From Streptomyces narbonensis (lineage in GTDB: Bacteria > Actinomycetota > Actinomycetes > Streptomycetales > Streptomycetaceae): DNA of 64,000 nucleotides. Position 1 is the stretch's first letter; every line of letters begins with the position of its first letter. The translations under genes were made by a program, and so were the position numbers. Shown piece after piece: positions 20,173 through 27,458 of the stretch. Where the stretch lies: the NCBI RefSeq assembly GCF_014649015.1, contig NZ_BMSF01000007.1, forward strand, positions 62,001-126,000, written 5' to 3'. The notes under the pieces are model-generated. The model was not told the origin of the DNA and made no database searches. It saw only the letters and a list, made by a program, of their open reading frames with translations.

Positions 20173-20813
20173 CAGTCGGTGGATTCCGAGTCGTCGGAGC
20201 CCGTCGCGAAGGGGTTCTCCTCGCCCTCGGCGAGCACGCCCACGAAGGGATCGCCCTCCCCCGCGAACACGTACGCCCCGCCCTCGATCCGCTCGATCAG
20301 GCCGAGCGTCCACTCCTTGCCGGCGTCCGCCGAGTGGATCCACATGTGCATGATCTCGCCGATGTGCCCGAGCTGACCCGGGCCGCCCTCCGGCGTGTAG
20401 TACTCGGTGACCGCGTCCCGCCACTCGTCGAGCGCCCGCACCCGCCGCCGCAGCAGCTCCGCCGCCTCCTCCCTGGGGAGGTCCACGATGAAGCCGATGC
20501 CGGCGGACAGGACGTCCATCTTCTGGTCGTACGTGGTCAGGGCCTCGCGCAGCAGGGCGAAGTACTCCTCCGTGCCCTGCTCCGTCAGCTCGTACTCGAC
20601 GCGCGGTGGCCCGCCGACCGTGCTCGGCGCGATCTCGGAGGCGTGCAGCAGTCCCTGCTTCGCCATCTGCTTGAGCGCGTGGTAGATCGAGCCGGGCTTG
20701 GCGTTGGACCATTCGTGCGCGCCCCAGAACTCCAGGTCGTTGCGCACCTGGTAGCCGTGGGCGCGGCCGTGCATCTTCACCGCACCCAGGACGAGCAGCC
20801 GGATCGCCGACAT
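20172..20813 (-). CDS. PadR family transcriptional regulator
   Basis: A 213-residue repressor of the PadR family. The N-terminal winged helix has R-L-L-V-L-G-A-V-K-M-H-G-R-A-H-G-Y-Q-V, then P-G-S-I-Y-H-A-L-K-Q-M-A-K-Q-G-L-L and P-R-V-E-Y-E-L-T-E-Q-G. A long C-terminal helical part, residues 90-190, is the usual dimerisation region. PadR proteins often repress a neighbouring drug ABC exporter and respond to its substrate. It lies directly upstream of the DrrAB-like pair on the same strand, and palindromes flank it on both sides. An acidic tail ends the protein. Confidence 0.92.
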   Translation of the reverse strand: MSAIRLLVLGAVKMHGRAHGYQVRNDLEFWGAHEWSNAKPGSIYHALKQMAKQGLLHASEIAPSTVGGPPRVEYELTEQGTEEYFALLREALTTYDQKMDVLSAGIGFIVDLPREEAAELLRRRVRALDEWRDAVTEYYTPEGGPGQLGHIGEIMHMWIHSADAGKEWTLGLIERIEGGAYVFAGEGDPFVGVLAEGEENPFATGSDDSESTD

Positions 20814-20824
20814 CGCCGTACCTC

Positions 20825-20842
20825 CTGGTCAATTTTGACCAG
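20825..20842. promoter_or_regulatory. Palindrome CTGGTCAA-N2-TTGACCAG upstream of padR
   Basis: Perfect 8-base arms around a TT centre sit 12 bases before the padR start codon. The core GTCAA-N2-TTGAC matches the site before the ABC operon, which points to autoregulation by PadR. Confidence 0.7.
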
Positions 20843-20857
20843 GGTACGCGCGCGGGG

Positions 20858-21397
20858 TCACCGCCCCTGCTCCTGCGCGATCAGGTCGAAGGAACCCTTG
20901 CCGTCCAGGGACTCGCGGATGACGTCCGCGTGCCCGGCGTGCCGCCCGGCCTCCTGGACGAGGTGGAGCAGCATCCAGCGGACCGACACCCGGCCGTCCT
21001 CCGGGAACCAGGGCGCCTCCGGCAGCGGGAAGGTGTCGTCGAGGCTCGGCACCGAGCGGGCGAAGTCCTCGGTCTCCTTGGCCACGCCCGCCCAGAACGC
21101 CATGATCTCCGGGATCGTCTCGTCCCCGACGAGCCGGAAGCCCTCGCCCCAGGTCTCCTGGGACCGCTGCTTCTCGTTCGGACGCTGCTGCGCGAGGCGG
21201 AGCCAGTTCAGCTCCACCTCCGCGACGTGCTTGAGCAGGCCGGACAGGCTCAGCTCGCTGACGCTGGGACGGCTCGCCGCCTGCTCCTCGGTGAGACCGA
21301 GGAGGGAGCGGCGGATCGCGGCGCGCTGGGCCTCGATGAAGTTGAGGAGCGCGCCGCGCTCGTCGCCGTGGGCCTCGATGGGAACGAGAGCGACCAT
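20858..21397 (-). CDS. DinB superfamily protein (DUF664)
   Basis: A 179-residue four-helix-bundle protein of the DinB/YfiT type. Candidate metal-binding His residues lie in L-L-K-H-V-A-E-V-E-L-N-W and in Q-E-A-G-R-H-A-G-H-A-D, the two positions expected for this fold. Family members act as thiol-dependent S-transferases in some actinobacteria, but most are uncharacterised. ATG 21397 is chosen because AAGGTGG lies six bases upstream; the open frame extends to 21439. It stands upstream of padR on the same strand with only 40 bases between. Confidence 0.85.
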   Translation of the reverse strand: MVALVPIEAHGDERGALLNFIEAQRAAIRRSLLGLTEEQAASRPSVSELSLSGLLKHVAEVELNWLRLAQQRPNEKQRSQETWGEGFRLVGDETIPEIMAFWAGVAKETEDFARSVPSLDDTFPLPEAPWFPEDGRVSVRWMLLHLVQEAGRHAGHADVIRESLDGKGSFDLIAQEQGR

Positions 21398-21478
21398 GAT
21401 GTCCACCTTGGGTAGGGGGCTTCTTTTCGACACCCTCAACCTACGGACCCTTGCGGACAGCTACGGTCCTCAACTCCG

Positions 21479-22936
21479 TCAGAAGGGGAAACGGCTCCGG
21501 CCGTGCTGGATGGAGATCCACTTCTGGGTGGTGAAGGCGTCCACCATCGCATCGCCGTTGAGCCGCCCGATGCCGGAGTGCTTCTCGCCGCCGAAGGGCA
21601 CGATCGGCTCGTCGTGCACGGTGCCGTCGTTGATGTGGATCATGCCCGTGTGGATGCGCTGGGCGACCCGCACGCCCCGCTCGACGTCCCCGGTGTGGAC
21701 GGCGCCGCTGAGCCCGTACGGGGAGTCGTTGGCGATCCGCACGGCCTCCTCCTCGCCGTCGAAGGGGACGATGAGCGCGACCGGGCCGAAGATCTCCTGG
21801 CTCAGCACGGGCGAGCCGGCCGGGATGTCGGACAGGACGGACGGGGAGACGACGTTCCCCTCGGCCGAGCCGTGCAGCAGCGCCGTCGCGCCGGCGGCGA
21901 CCGTCTGGTCGACGAGCGAGGAGACGGCCTCCGCCTGCTGCGAGTTGATCAGCGGGCCGATGTGGGTGGCGGGGTCGGCGGGGTCGCCGACGCGCAGGGT
22001 CTTCACCTTCGCCACGAACTTCTCGGTGAACTCCTCCTCCACCGTCCGGTCCACCAGGATGCGGTTGGCGGCCATGCAGACCTGGCCCTGGTGCACGAAG
22101 CGGCTGAAGACGGCCGCGTCCACGGCGTAGTCGACATCGGCGTCGTCGAGGACGATCAGCGCGCTGTTGCCGCCGAGTTCGAGGACGGCGTGCTTGAAGT
22201 TCTGCGCGCAGACCGTGGCGACGTGGCGGCCGACCCGGTCGGAGCCGGTGAAGGAGATGACCTTCGGGACGGGGTGGGTCAGGAGCGCGTCGCCGATCTC
22301 GGCGATGTCGGTGACAACGACGTTCAGCAGACCGGCCGGGAGGCCGGCCTCCTCCAGGACCTTGGCGACGAGGGTGCCGCCGCAGATCGGGGTGTTCTGG
22401 TGGGGCTTGAGGACGACCGCGTTACCGAGGGCGAGGGCGGGGGCCACCGACTTGATCGAGAGGAGGAAGGGGAAGTTGAACGGGGAGATGACGCCGACGA
22501 CACCGACCGGGAGGCGGTAGACGCGGTTCTCCTTGCCGTCGACCGGGGACGGCAGGATGCGGCCCTCGGGACGCAGCGCCAGCTGCACGGCCTCGCGCAG
22601 GAACTCCTTGGCGAGGTGCAGCTCGAAGGCGGCCTTGAGGCGGGTGCCGCCGAGCTCCGCGACGATCGTCTCGGCGATCTCCGCCTCACGGTCCTCGATG
22701 ATCCGCAGCGCCCGCTCGAAGACGAGCCGGCGCGCGTACGGGTTGGTCGCCGCCCACTCGACCTGCGCGCGCTCGGCGGCCCGGTAGGCGCGGTCTACCT
22801 CGTCGGCGGTCGCGACGGTGATCGAGGCGAGCTTCTCCCCGGTGTACGGGTTGAAGTCGATGATGTCCCACGAGCCGCTGCCCGGCTTCCACTCGCCGTC
22901 GATGTACTGGTGGGCCAGGTCGGTGAAGTGCGACAT
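21479..22936 (-). CDS. Aldehyde dehydrogenase family protein
   Basis: An NAD(P)+-dependent aldehyde dehydrogenase of 485 residues, typical length. The general base is Glu253 in L-E-L-G-G-N-S-A-L and the nucleophile is Cys287 in H-Q-G-Q-V-C-M-A. The S-P-F-N-F-P cofactor motif is at 151-156 and the late E-I-F-G-P-V motif is present. The spacing resembles benzaldehyde or vanillin dehydrogenases, so an aromatic aldehyde is a reasonable guess. GAGGGG precedes the ATG. It stands alone between the DinB gene and the DUF5753 regulator. Confidence 0.92.
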   Translation of the reverse strand: MSHFTDLAHQYIDGEWKPGSGSWDIIDFNPYTGEKLASITVATADEVDRAYRAAERAQVEWAATNPYARRLVFERALRIIEDREAEIAETIVAELGGTRLKAAFELHLAKEFLREAVQLALRPEGRILPSPVDGKENRVYRLPVGVVGVISPFNFPFLLSIKSVAPALALGNAVVLKPHQNTPICGGTLVAKVLEEAGLPAGLLNVVVTDIAEIGDALLTHPVPKVISFTGSDRVGRHVATVCAQNFKHAVLELGGNSALIVLDDADVDYAVDAAVFSRFVHQGQVCMAANRILVDRTVEEEFTEKFVAKVKTLRVGDPADPATHIGPLINSQQAEAVSSLVDQTVAAGATALLHGSAEGNVVSPSVLSDIPAGSPVLSQEIFGPVALIVPFDGEEEAVRIANDSPYGLSGAVHTGDVERGVRVAQRIHTGMIHINDGTVHDEPIVPFGGEKHSGIGRLNGDAMVDAFTTQKWISIQHGRSRFPF

Positions 22937-22998
22937 GGTGGAGACCCCTCTAACCGCTACCCGTGATCAGACTGATGTGGCGTCATCGTACTGATGTG

Positions 22999-23871
22999 TC
23001 AGGAGAGTTGAAGAAGTCCACGGAGAAGATCCCGGCTTTCGGCCGGATCCGGACTGTCCTTCTGGAGGCGCTCCATCACGCGCTGGTACTGGGCGACCTC
23101 CTCGCGCTTGTCGACGTAGAGGGCGCTGGTCAGCTGCTCCAGGTAGACGATGTCGGAGAGGTCGGACTCGGGGAAGCTCAGCATCGTGAAGGCGCCGCTC
23201 TCGCCGGCGTGGCCGCCGAAGCTGAAGGGCATGACCTGGAGGGTGACCCCGGGGTGCTCGGAGATCTCGATCAGATGCTTCAACTGCCCCCGCATGACGG
23301 CCCGGTCGCCGTACGGACGGCGCAGCGCGGCCTCGTCGAGGACGGCATGGAACTGCGGGGCCCGCTCGGAGACGAGGACCTTCTGGCGCTCCAGGCGCAG
23401 GGCGACGCGACGGTCGATCTCGGCACGCGGTGCCTCGGGCATGCCGCGCGTGACGACCGCCTGGGCGTAGGCCTCGGTCTGCAACAGGCCGTGCACGAAC
23501 TGGACTTCGTAGACGCGAATGAGGGAGGCCGCGCCCTCCAGGCCGATGTAGGTGGGGAACCAGCCGGGCAGGACGTCGCCGAAGCTGTGCCACCAGCCGG
23601 TGACGTTGGCCTCGCGGGCGAGCCCGAGGAGCGCGCCGCGCTCCGTCTCGTCGCCGACGCCGTAGAGCGTCAGCAGGTCCTCGATGTCCCTGGCCTTGAA
23701 GCTCACCCGTCCCAACTCCATGCGACTGATCTTGGATTCGGACGCGCGGATCGAGTAGCCGGCCGCCTCGCGGGTGATACCGCGCGACTCGCGCAACCTC
23801 CTCAGCTGGGAGCCCAGCAGGATGCGCCGGACCACACTCCCGCTCGTGCCACCGGATTCGCCTGCGGTCAC
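22999..23871 (-). CDS. XRE-type regulator with DUF5753 domain (WhiJ-like)
   Basis: A 290-residue protein with an N-terminal helix-turn-helix (Q-L-R-R-L-R-E-S-R-G-I-T-R-E-A-A-G-Y, then E-S-K-I-S-R-M-E-L-G-R) and a DUF5753 ligand or partner domain from about residue 95 (P-G-W-F-P-T-Y-I-G-L-E, later Y-L-E-Q-L-T-S-A-L-Y). In Streptomyces such regulators partner small DUF397 proteins and influence development and antibiotic production. It is divergent from the HATPase gene, with DUF397 beyond it: the usual three-gene layout. The 25-bp motif upstream of the two partners may be its operator. Confidence 0.9.
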   Translation of the reverse strand: MTAGESGGTSGSVVRRILLGSQLRRLRESRGITREAAGYSIRASESKISRMELGRVSFKARDIEDLLTLYGVGDETERGALLGLAREANVTGWWHSFGDVLPGWFPTYIGLEGAASLIRVYEVQFVHGLLQTEAYAQAVVTRGMPEAPRAEIDRRVALRLERQKVLVSERAPQFHAVLDEAALRRPYGDRAVMRGQLKHLIEISEHPGVTLQVMPFSFGGHAGESGAFTMLSFPESDLSDIVYLEQLTSALYVDKREEVAQYQRVMERLQKDSPDPAESRDLLRGLLQLS

Positions 23872-24213
23872 GGCTCTCAGCCTCCCCTTTTACGGTGTCG
23901 AGCCCCCGTCGAGCCCCGGATTCTGCCACCAAACGCTTCAGCGCGTACACATTCGATTACGGAAAGAGGGCGACTTCCGGGCATCTGCTCGACGAACAGG
24001 GGCGCACGAGGGGGCGTATGCGCGCCGAATCGGCCGTCAACCCGCAGAAGATATGCACAGATTCACCACAGGGACGGACAGGTCCGGCGCGTGCACGTGC
24101 ATCTGCCCTTGCATCCCGTCGGCGCATTCGGAACCATGGACCCCGCGCAGCCGCGTACTCGTTCGTGTTGTCGTGTTGTCGCACCACAGTCGCGATTCCC
24201 GGGAGTGCCTCGC
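23872..24213. other. Divergent intergenic region of the whiJ-like locus
   Basis: This 342-bp gap separates the divergent regulator and HATPase starts. It is AT-richer than the genes. Besides the 25-bp motif at 24091-24115, it contains two GTGTTGTCG copies near 24167-24180. I recognise no clear promoter elements or RNA gene. Confidence 0.5.
24091..24115 (+). promoter_or_regulatory. 25-bp motif upstream of the HATPase gene
   Basis: It begins GTGCACGTGCATCTG and ends TGCATC. A copy with 23 of 25 identical bases lies inverted at 25166-25190 upstream of the DUF397 gene, so both copies have the same orientation relative to their gene. It is 99-123 bases before the ATG. Confidence 0.65.
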
Positions 24214-24720
24214 ATGGGGACCAATGGATCGACCGTGCTCGAGCCGTTACGGCAGGGCCTTCCGCCGATCGATCCCGGCGCCGTCTCCACCTCCGCCTCC
24301 TGCGCCCTGCCCGCCCGGTACGAAGCCGTGCGCGGGGCCCGGAAGTTCACCAGTGCGACGCTCGACCGCTGGGACATGGGCGACCGCTTCGACGACGTGG
24401 CCCTGGTCGTCTCCGAGCTCGTCACCAACGCGCTGCGGCACGCGGTGCCCACCGACGCGCCCCAGGAAGACGGCCAGAACCCGCCCGTGAGGCTGCATCT
24501 CATGCGCTGGGCCTCGCGCCTCGTGTGCGCCGTGCGCGACCCGAGCGGGGAGAGCCCGGAGGCACGCGGCGGCGAGGAGGACTTCGCCGCCGAGTCTGGG
24601 CGCGGGCTGTTCCTGGTCGAGGCGTTCAGCGACAGCTGGGGCTGGCACCCGCTCGCCGGGACGCTCCGGGGCAAGGTCGTGTGGGCGCTGTTCCGGGTCG
24701 GTCCGGAGCAGCAGCAGTAG
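24214..24720 (+). CDS. ATP-binding protein, anti-sigma-factor/HATPase type, with a TTA codon
   Basis: A 168-residue GHKL-fold protein like the orphan histidine-kinase-type ATPases of streptomycetes. The N box is V-S-E-L-V-T-N-A-L-R-H, the G1 box D-P-S-G-E, and G2 S-G-R-G-L-F-L-V-E-A-F-S. No phosphoacceptor domain is present, so it is not a sensor kinase on its own; SpoIIAB-like anti-sigma activity is one option. ATG 24214 follows GGGAG by eight bases. Leu12 is encoded by TTA (24247-24249), so translation should depend on the bldA tRNA. It belongs to the whiJ-like trio. Confidence 0.88.
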   Translation: MGTNGSTVLEPLRQGLPPIDPGAVSTSASCALPARYEAVRGARKFTSATLDRWDMGDRFDDVALVVSELVTNALRHAVPTDAPQEDGQNPPVRLHLMRWASRLVCAVRDPSGESPEARGGEEDFAAESGRGLFLVEAFSDSWGWHPLAGTLRGKVVWALFRVGPEQQQ

Positions 24721-24743
24721 CGGGGAAGTCCCCGTACGGACGA

Positions 24744-24780
24744 AGGAAGGGCCTCGGCGGAAACCGCCGGGGCCCTTCCT
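24744..24780 (+). terminator. Terminator hairpin after the HATPase gene
   Basis: A 17-base arm (24744-24760) pairs with 24764-24780 across an AAA loop with a single mismatch. It starts 23 bases after the stop and could also end transcription from the convergent DUF397 gene. Confidence 0.85.
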
Positions 24781-24856
24781 CATTTCCTCACGCCGCTCTC
24801 GCGCGGCCCTCGTGCCGTCGTCGCGCGGTCCTCGCGCGGCCCTGAGGGCACTCGGC

Positions 24857-25099
24857 TCACACCAGGTGGTCGAACTCCCCGTCCTTGACGCCGAGCAGGA
24901 GCGCCTCTATCTCCGCAGGCGTGTAGACGAGCGCGGGCCCGTCGGGGTGACGCGAATTGCGGACGGCGACGTTTCCCCCCGGGAGCTTGGCGAACTCCAC
25001 GCAGGATCCCTGGGAGTTGCTGTGCCGACTCTTCTGCCACACGACGCCTCGCAGCTCCGTGGCCGCCATGCCGTTGTACGCACGATGCGCATGATGCAC
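24857..25099 (-). CDS. DUF397 domain protein
   Basis: An 80-residue protein with the DUF397 hallmarks W-Q-K-S-R-H-S-N-S-Q-G-S-C-V-E-F-A and V-A-V-R-N-S-R-H-P-D-G-P-A-L-V-Y-T, followed by a helix with I-E-A-L-L-L-G-V-K-D-G-E-F-D. DUF397 proteins are small partners of DUF5753 regulators and resemble antitoxin or co-regulator components. GTG 25099 is preferred because GGGGAG lies upstream; ATG 25069 has no ribosome site. The 25-bp motif sits about 70-90 bases upstream. Confidence 0.92.
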   Translation of the reverse strand: MHHAHRAYNGMAATELRGVVWQKSRHSNSQGSCVEFAKLPGGNVAVRNSRHPDGPALVYTPAEIEALLLGVKDGEFDHLV

Positions 25100-25165
25100 T
25101 GGTAGCTCCCCGAGTTGCTTGGTGCAGGTGTCAACTTCCTCGGATCATAGCTGTGTTCATATGCC

Positions 25166-25190
25166 GATGCATGAGCAGATGCACGTGCAC
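25166..25190 (-). promoter_or_regulatory. Copy of the 25-bp whiJ-locus motif upstream of DUF397
   Basis: On the minus strand it reads GTGCACGTGCATCTG, then a variable four bases, then TGCATC, differing at two positions from 24091-24115. It lies 67-91 bases before the DUF397 start, in the same orientation relative to the gene. Confidence 0.65.
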
Positions 25191-25340
25191 GGGCGGTGGC
25201 GTAGCGGCTACGCGACTCAGCGTGCTACCGGCAAGTACGGCGGGCGCGCCCTCCGACCAGCCTACGACTCCTGATCTTCCTCGGACCGGCCTGCTTCCTG
25301 CCTGGGGTGCGGAAGGCCTCGTGGTGACGGCGGCCGTCGG

Positions 25341-26132
25341 TCAGCCCGGGAGGGCCGAGAGGAGCTTGCCCGCGCGGTCGTACATCGCGACGGAGAGATC
25401 CCCGCTCGTCGCCCCGGTGTGCGCGTACCAGACGCCCCAGCCGGGGCGGCCCGGCAGTTCGAGCAGGGTCGCGGTGATCCTCTCGCCCCCGGGGCCCGTG
25501 AGCTCGACGCCGCCCACCGCGCGGGTCCCGTAGTACAGGCCCGAGTGGAAGGCGCCCGCCGGGTTTCCGCTGCTCTGGTGCGACACACCGGGCTCGGCCG
25601 TGTCGACGTTCCCGTCGATGACGCTGCGGGAGTTCTCCAGCCCGTCCGGACCCACCCAGTGCTTGCCCTCGGCCGTCAGCCAGACCTTCCAGCCCTTCCC
25701 CGCGTCGACGCGCTCGCCGGGGGCCACGACCCGGACCTGCGTCGACGTCCGTGGCGGCGTGGAGGTGGGCTCGGGCGAGGACGTGGGCGAGGGGGCCCGG
25801 GGGGTGACGGTGGCCGGTGGCGCTGCCACCGGGGCGGGGGCCGAAGAGGACGGGTCCGTGTACGCCACTGCGACCACCACGGCCGCCGCGACCGTCGCGG
25901 CGCCGAGGGCCGACAGCGCCGAGAACGTCGCCGTGCGGCGGCGCCGGAACGACCGGCCCGCGCTCCGGACCGCCGCCAGCGGCACCGGACTCGGGGTGAC
26001 GCCGAAGGCCTCCCGCGCGAACGCCTCACGGATCCGGTCGACTTCGGCCCGGGTCGCGGAGTCGTCCGGGTCGGGCGCGGGGGCGCTTCCGGGTCCCGTC
26101 TCGGGGTCGGGGGCGGTTCCGGGGGTGGTCAT
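25341..26132 (-). CDS. Membrane-anchored protein downstream of a SigE-family sigma factor, possible anti-sigma
   Basis: A 263-residue protein with a hydrophilic N-terminus of about 70 residues (R-A-E-V-D-R-I-R-E-A-F), one membrane helix near 72-90, a Pro/Thr/Ser-rich linker, and an exported domain of about 120 residues from P-G-E-R-V-D-A-G-K-G-W to the end. The topology fits an anti-sigma factor, but I see no zinc H-x-x-x-C-x-x-C motif. It overlaps the sigma gene by four bases (ATGA), implying coupling. Its exported domain is strikingly similar to the secreted protein encoded at 26811-27428. Function of the domain is unknown. Confidence 0.7.
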   Translation of the reverse strand: MTTPGTAPDPETGPGSAPAPDPDDSATRAEVDRIREAFAREAFGVTPSPVPLAAVRSAGRSFRRRRTATFSALSALGAATVAAAVVVAVAYTDPSSSAPAPVAAPPATVTPRAPSPTSSPEPTSTPPRTSTQVRVVAPGERVDAGKGWKVWLTAEGKHWVGPDGLENSRSVIDGNVDTAEPGVSHQSSGNPAGAFHSGLYYGTRAVGGVELTGPGGERITATLLELPGRPGWGVWYAHTGATSGDLSVAMYDRAGKLLSALPG

Positions 26133-26701
26133 CGGCGGGCTCCGGACGGGGCGGGGGCGTACGGGACGGGGGCGGCGGCGAGCCGGGGGTGGGTGCGCAG
26201 CGCCGCCAGGCCGCGTCTGGCATGCGTCTTGACCGTGCCGATCGAGCAGCTGAGCACGCTCGCTATCTCCTGCTCGGTGAGGTCCTCCCAGTAGCGGAGC
26301 ACCATCACCGCGCGCTGGCGGGCGGTGAGGTCCGCTAACGCCTCCTGGAGCGCGGTGCGCTGTTCGACGTGCTCCGCGTGTCCCGCGTGTGTGTGCCGGA
26401 GCGACTCGGGGAGTACGGGGGTGAGGAGCAGCGCGACCCGCTTGCGGCGGAGGCGGCTGAGGTTGTTGTTGACGAGGGCCCGGCGCACGTAGAGCTCGAT
26501 CTCACTCCGGGGGACGCGCCGCCAGCGCCCGTACACCTTGGCGAGCGTCGTCTGGACCAGGTCCTCCGCCTCGTGGAAGTCGCCGGTCAGGAGCTGGGCC
26601 GTGCGTACCAGCCGGGGCCAGGCGGCGACGGCGAAGGCGGCGAAGCCGTCGTCGTCGGCGGTGGCTTCGGGCTCGGAGTCGGCGGCGGGCTCGTGCGGCA
26701 C
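26129..26701 (-). CDS. SigE-family ECF RNA polymerase sigma factor with a TTA codon
   Basis: A 190-residue ECF-type sigma factor. Region 2 covers A-A-W-P-R-L-V-R-T-A-Q-L-L-T-G-D and A-E-D-L-V-Q-T-T-L; region 4 covers D-L-T-A-R-Q-R-A-V-M-V-L-R-Y-W-E-D-L-T and I-G-T-V-K-T-H-A-R-R. This matches the 'SigE family' abundant in actinobacteria. GTG 26701 follows GAGG by nine bases; the frame stays open further upstream. Leu122 is a TTA codon at 26336-26338, which predicts bldA dependence. It is co-transcribed with the overlapping membrane protein, its likely modulator. Confidence 0.88.
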   Translation of the reverse strand: MPHEPAADSEPEATADDDGFAAFAVAAWPRLVRTAQLLTGDFHEAEDLVQTTLAKVYGRWRRVPRSEIELYVRRALVNNNLSRLRRKRVALLLTPVLPESLRHTHAGHAEHVEQRTALQEALADLTARQRAVMVLRYWEDLTEQEIASVLSCSIGTVKTHARRGLAALRTHPRLAAAPVPYAPAPSGARR

Positions 26702-26810
26702 GGTGGCGGACCTCGCGATCGTTCGGTGGTGGAGAGGGCGGGGCCAGCCCCGTGCCGGGCCCCGCCACATTCATGGGTGCGGCCGGTCGTCCGGCCGTCC
26801 GGCCGTCCGG

Positions 26811-27428
26811 TCAGAAGTCCCAGGCCGGCAGGTCTGCCAGGAGCTTGCCCGAGCGGTCGTACAGCGCGACGGCCGGGCTCCCGCCCTGGGTCGGGGCGAT
26901 GTGGACGTACCAGACGCCCCAGTCGGAGCGGCCGGGCAGCGCGACGAGGGTGGCGAGGGTCTTGCGGCCGTCCGCGTCGGTCAGTTCGACTCGGCCCGCG
27001 GCGCGGGTCCCGTAGTAGAGCCCGGAGTGGAAGACGCCGCTCTCACCGCCCTCGCTCTGGTGGCTCACGCCCGGCTGGGACCGGTCGATGTTGCCGTCGA
27101 CCACGCTCCGGAAGTTCTCGTAACCGTCCGGCCCCGACCAGTACTTGCCCTTCTTCGTCAGCCAGACCGTCCAGCCCTGCCCGGCGTCGACGCGCTCACC
27201 GGGGCGGACGGTGCGGACGGGGGTGTTCTGGACGGGGGCCTTGGAGGGGGTGGTCCTCGTCTCCAGGGCCGTGGTCGTGACCGTGGACGGGGACGTGGAC
27301 GTGGACGTGGCCGTGGCCGTGACGGTCTTGGCCGTCACCGTCCCGGCGGTCGCCGATGCCGGGGCGGCGAGGGTCGCCGCGGCCATCACGGCGACCACGG
27401 CCGACACGTACTGCTTCTTCGTCATCAT
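26811..27428 (-). CDS. Secreted paralogue of the sigma-linked membrane protein
   Basis: A 205-residue protein with a signal peptide (M-T-K-K-Q-Y-V-S-A-V-V-A-V-M-A-A, cleavage after A-S-A), a Thr-rich linker and a domain of about 130 residues. That domain shares long runs with the protein at 25341-26132: P-G-E-R-V-D-A-G-x-G-W, S-V-x-D-G-N, P-G-V-S-H-Q-S, F-H-S-G-L-Y-Y-G-T-R-A and W-G-V-W-Y. So one copy is tethered and one is free. AAGGAG precedes the ATG pair. It lies upstream of the sigma gene on the same strand. No known domain recognised. Confidence 0.75.
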   Translation of the reverse strand: MMTKKQYVSAVVAVMAAATLAAPASATAGTVTAKTVTATATSTSTSPSTVTTTALETRTTPSKAPVQNTPVRTVRPGERVDAGQGWTVWLTKKGKYWSGPDGYENFRSVVDGNIDRSQPGVSHQSEGGESGVFHSGLYYGTRAAGRVELTDADGRKTLATLVALPGRSDWGVWYVHIAPTQGGSPAVALYDRSGKLLADLPAWDF

Positions 27429-27458
27429 GCGGTTGCTCCTTCGGGGTCTTCACTCCTC

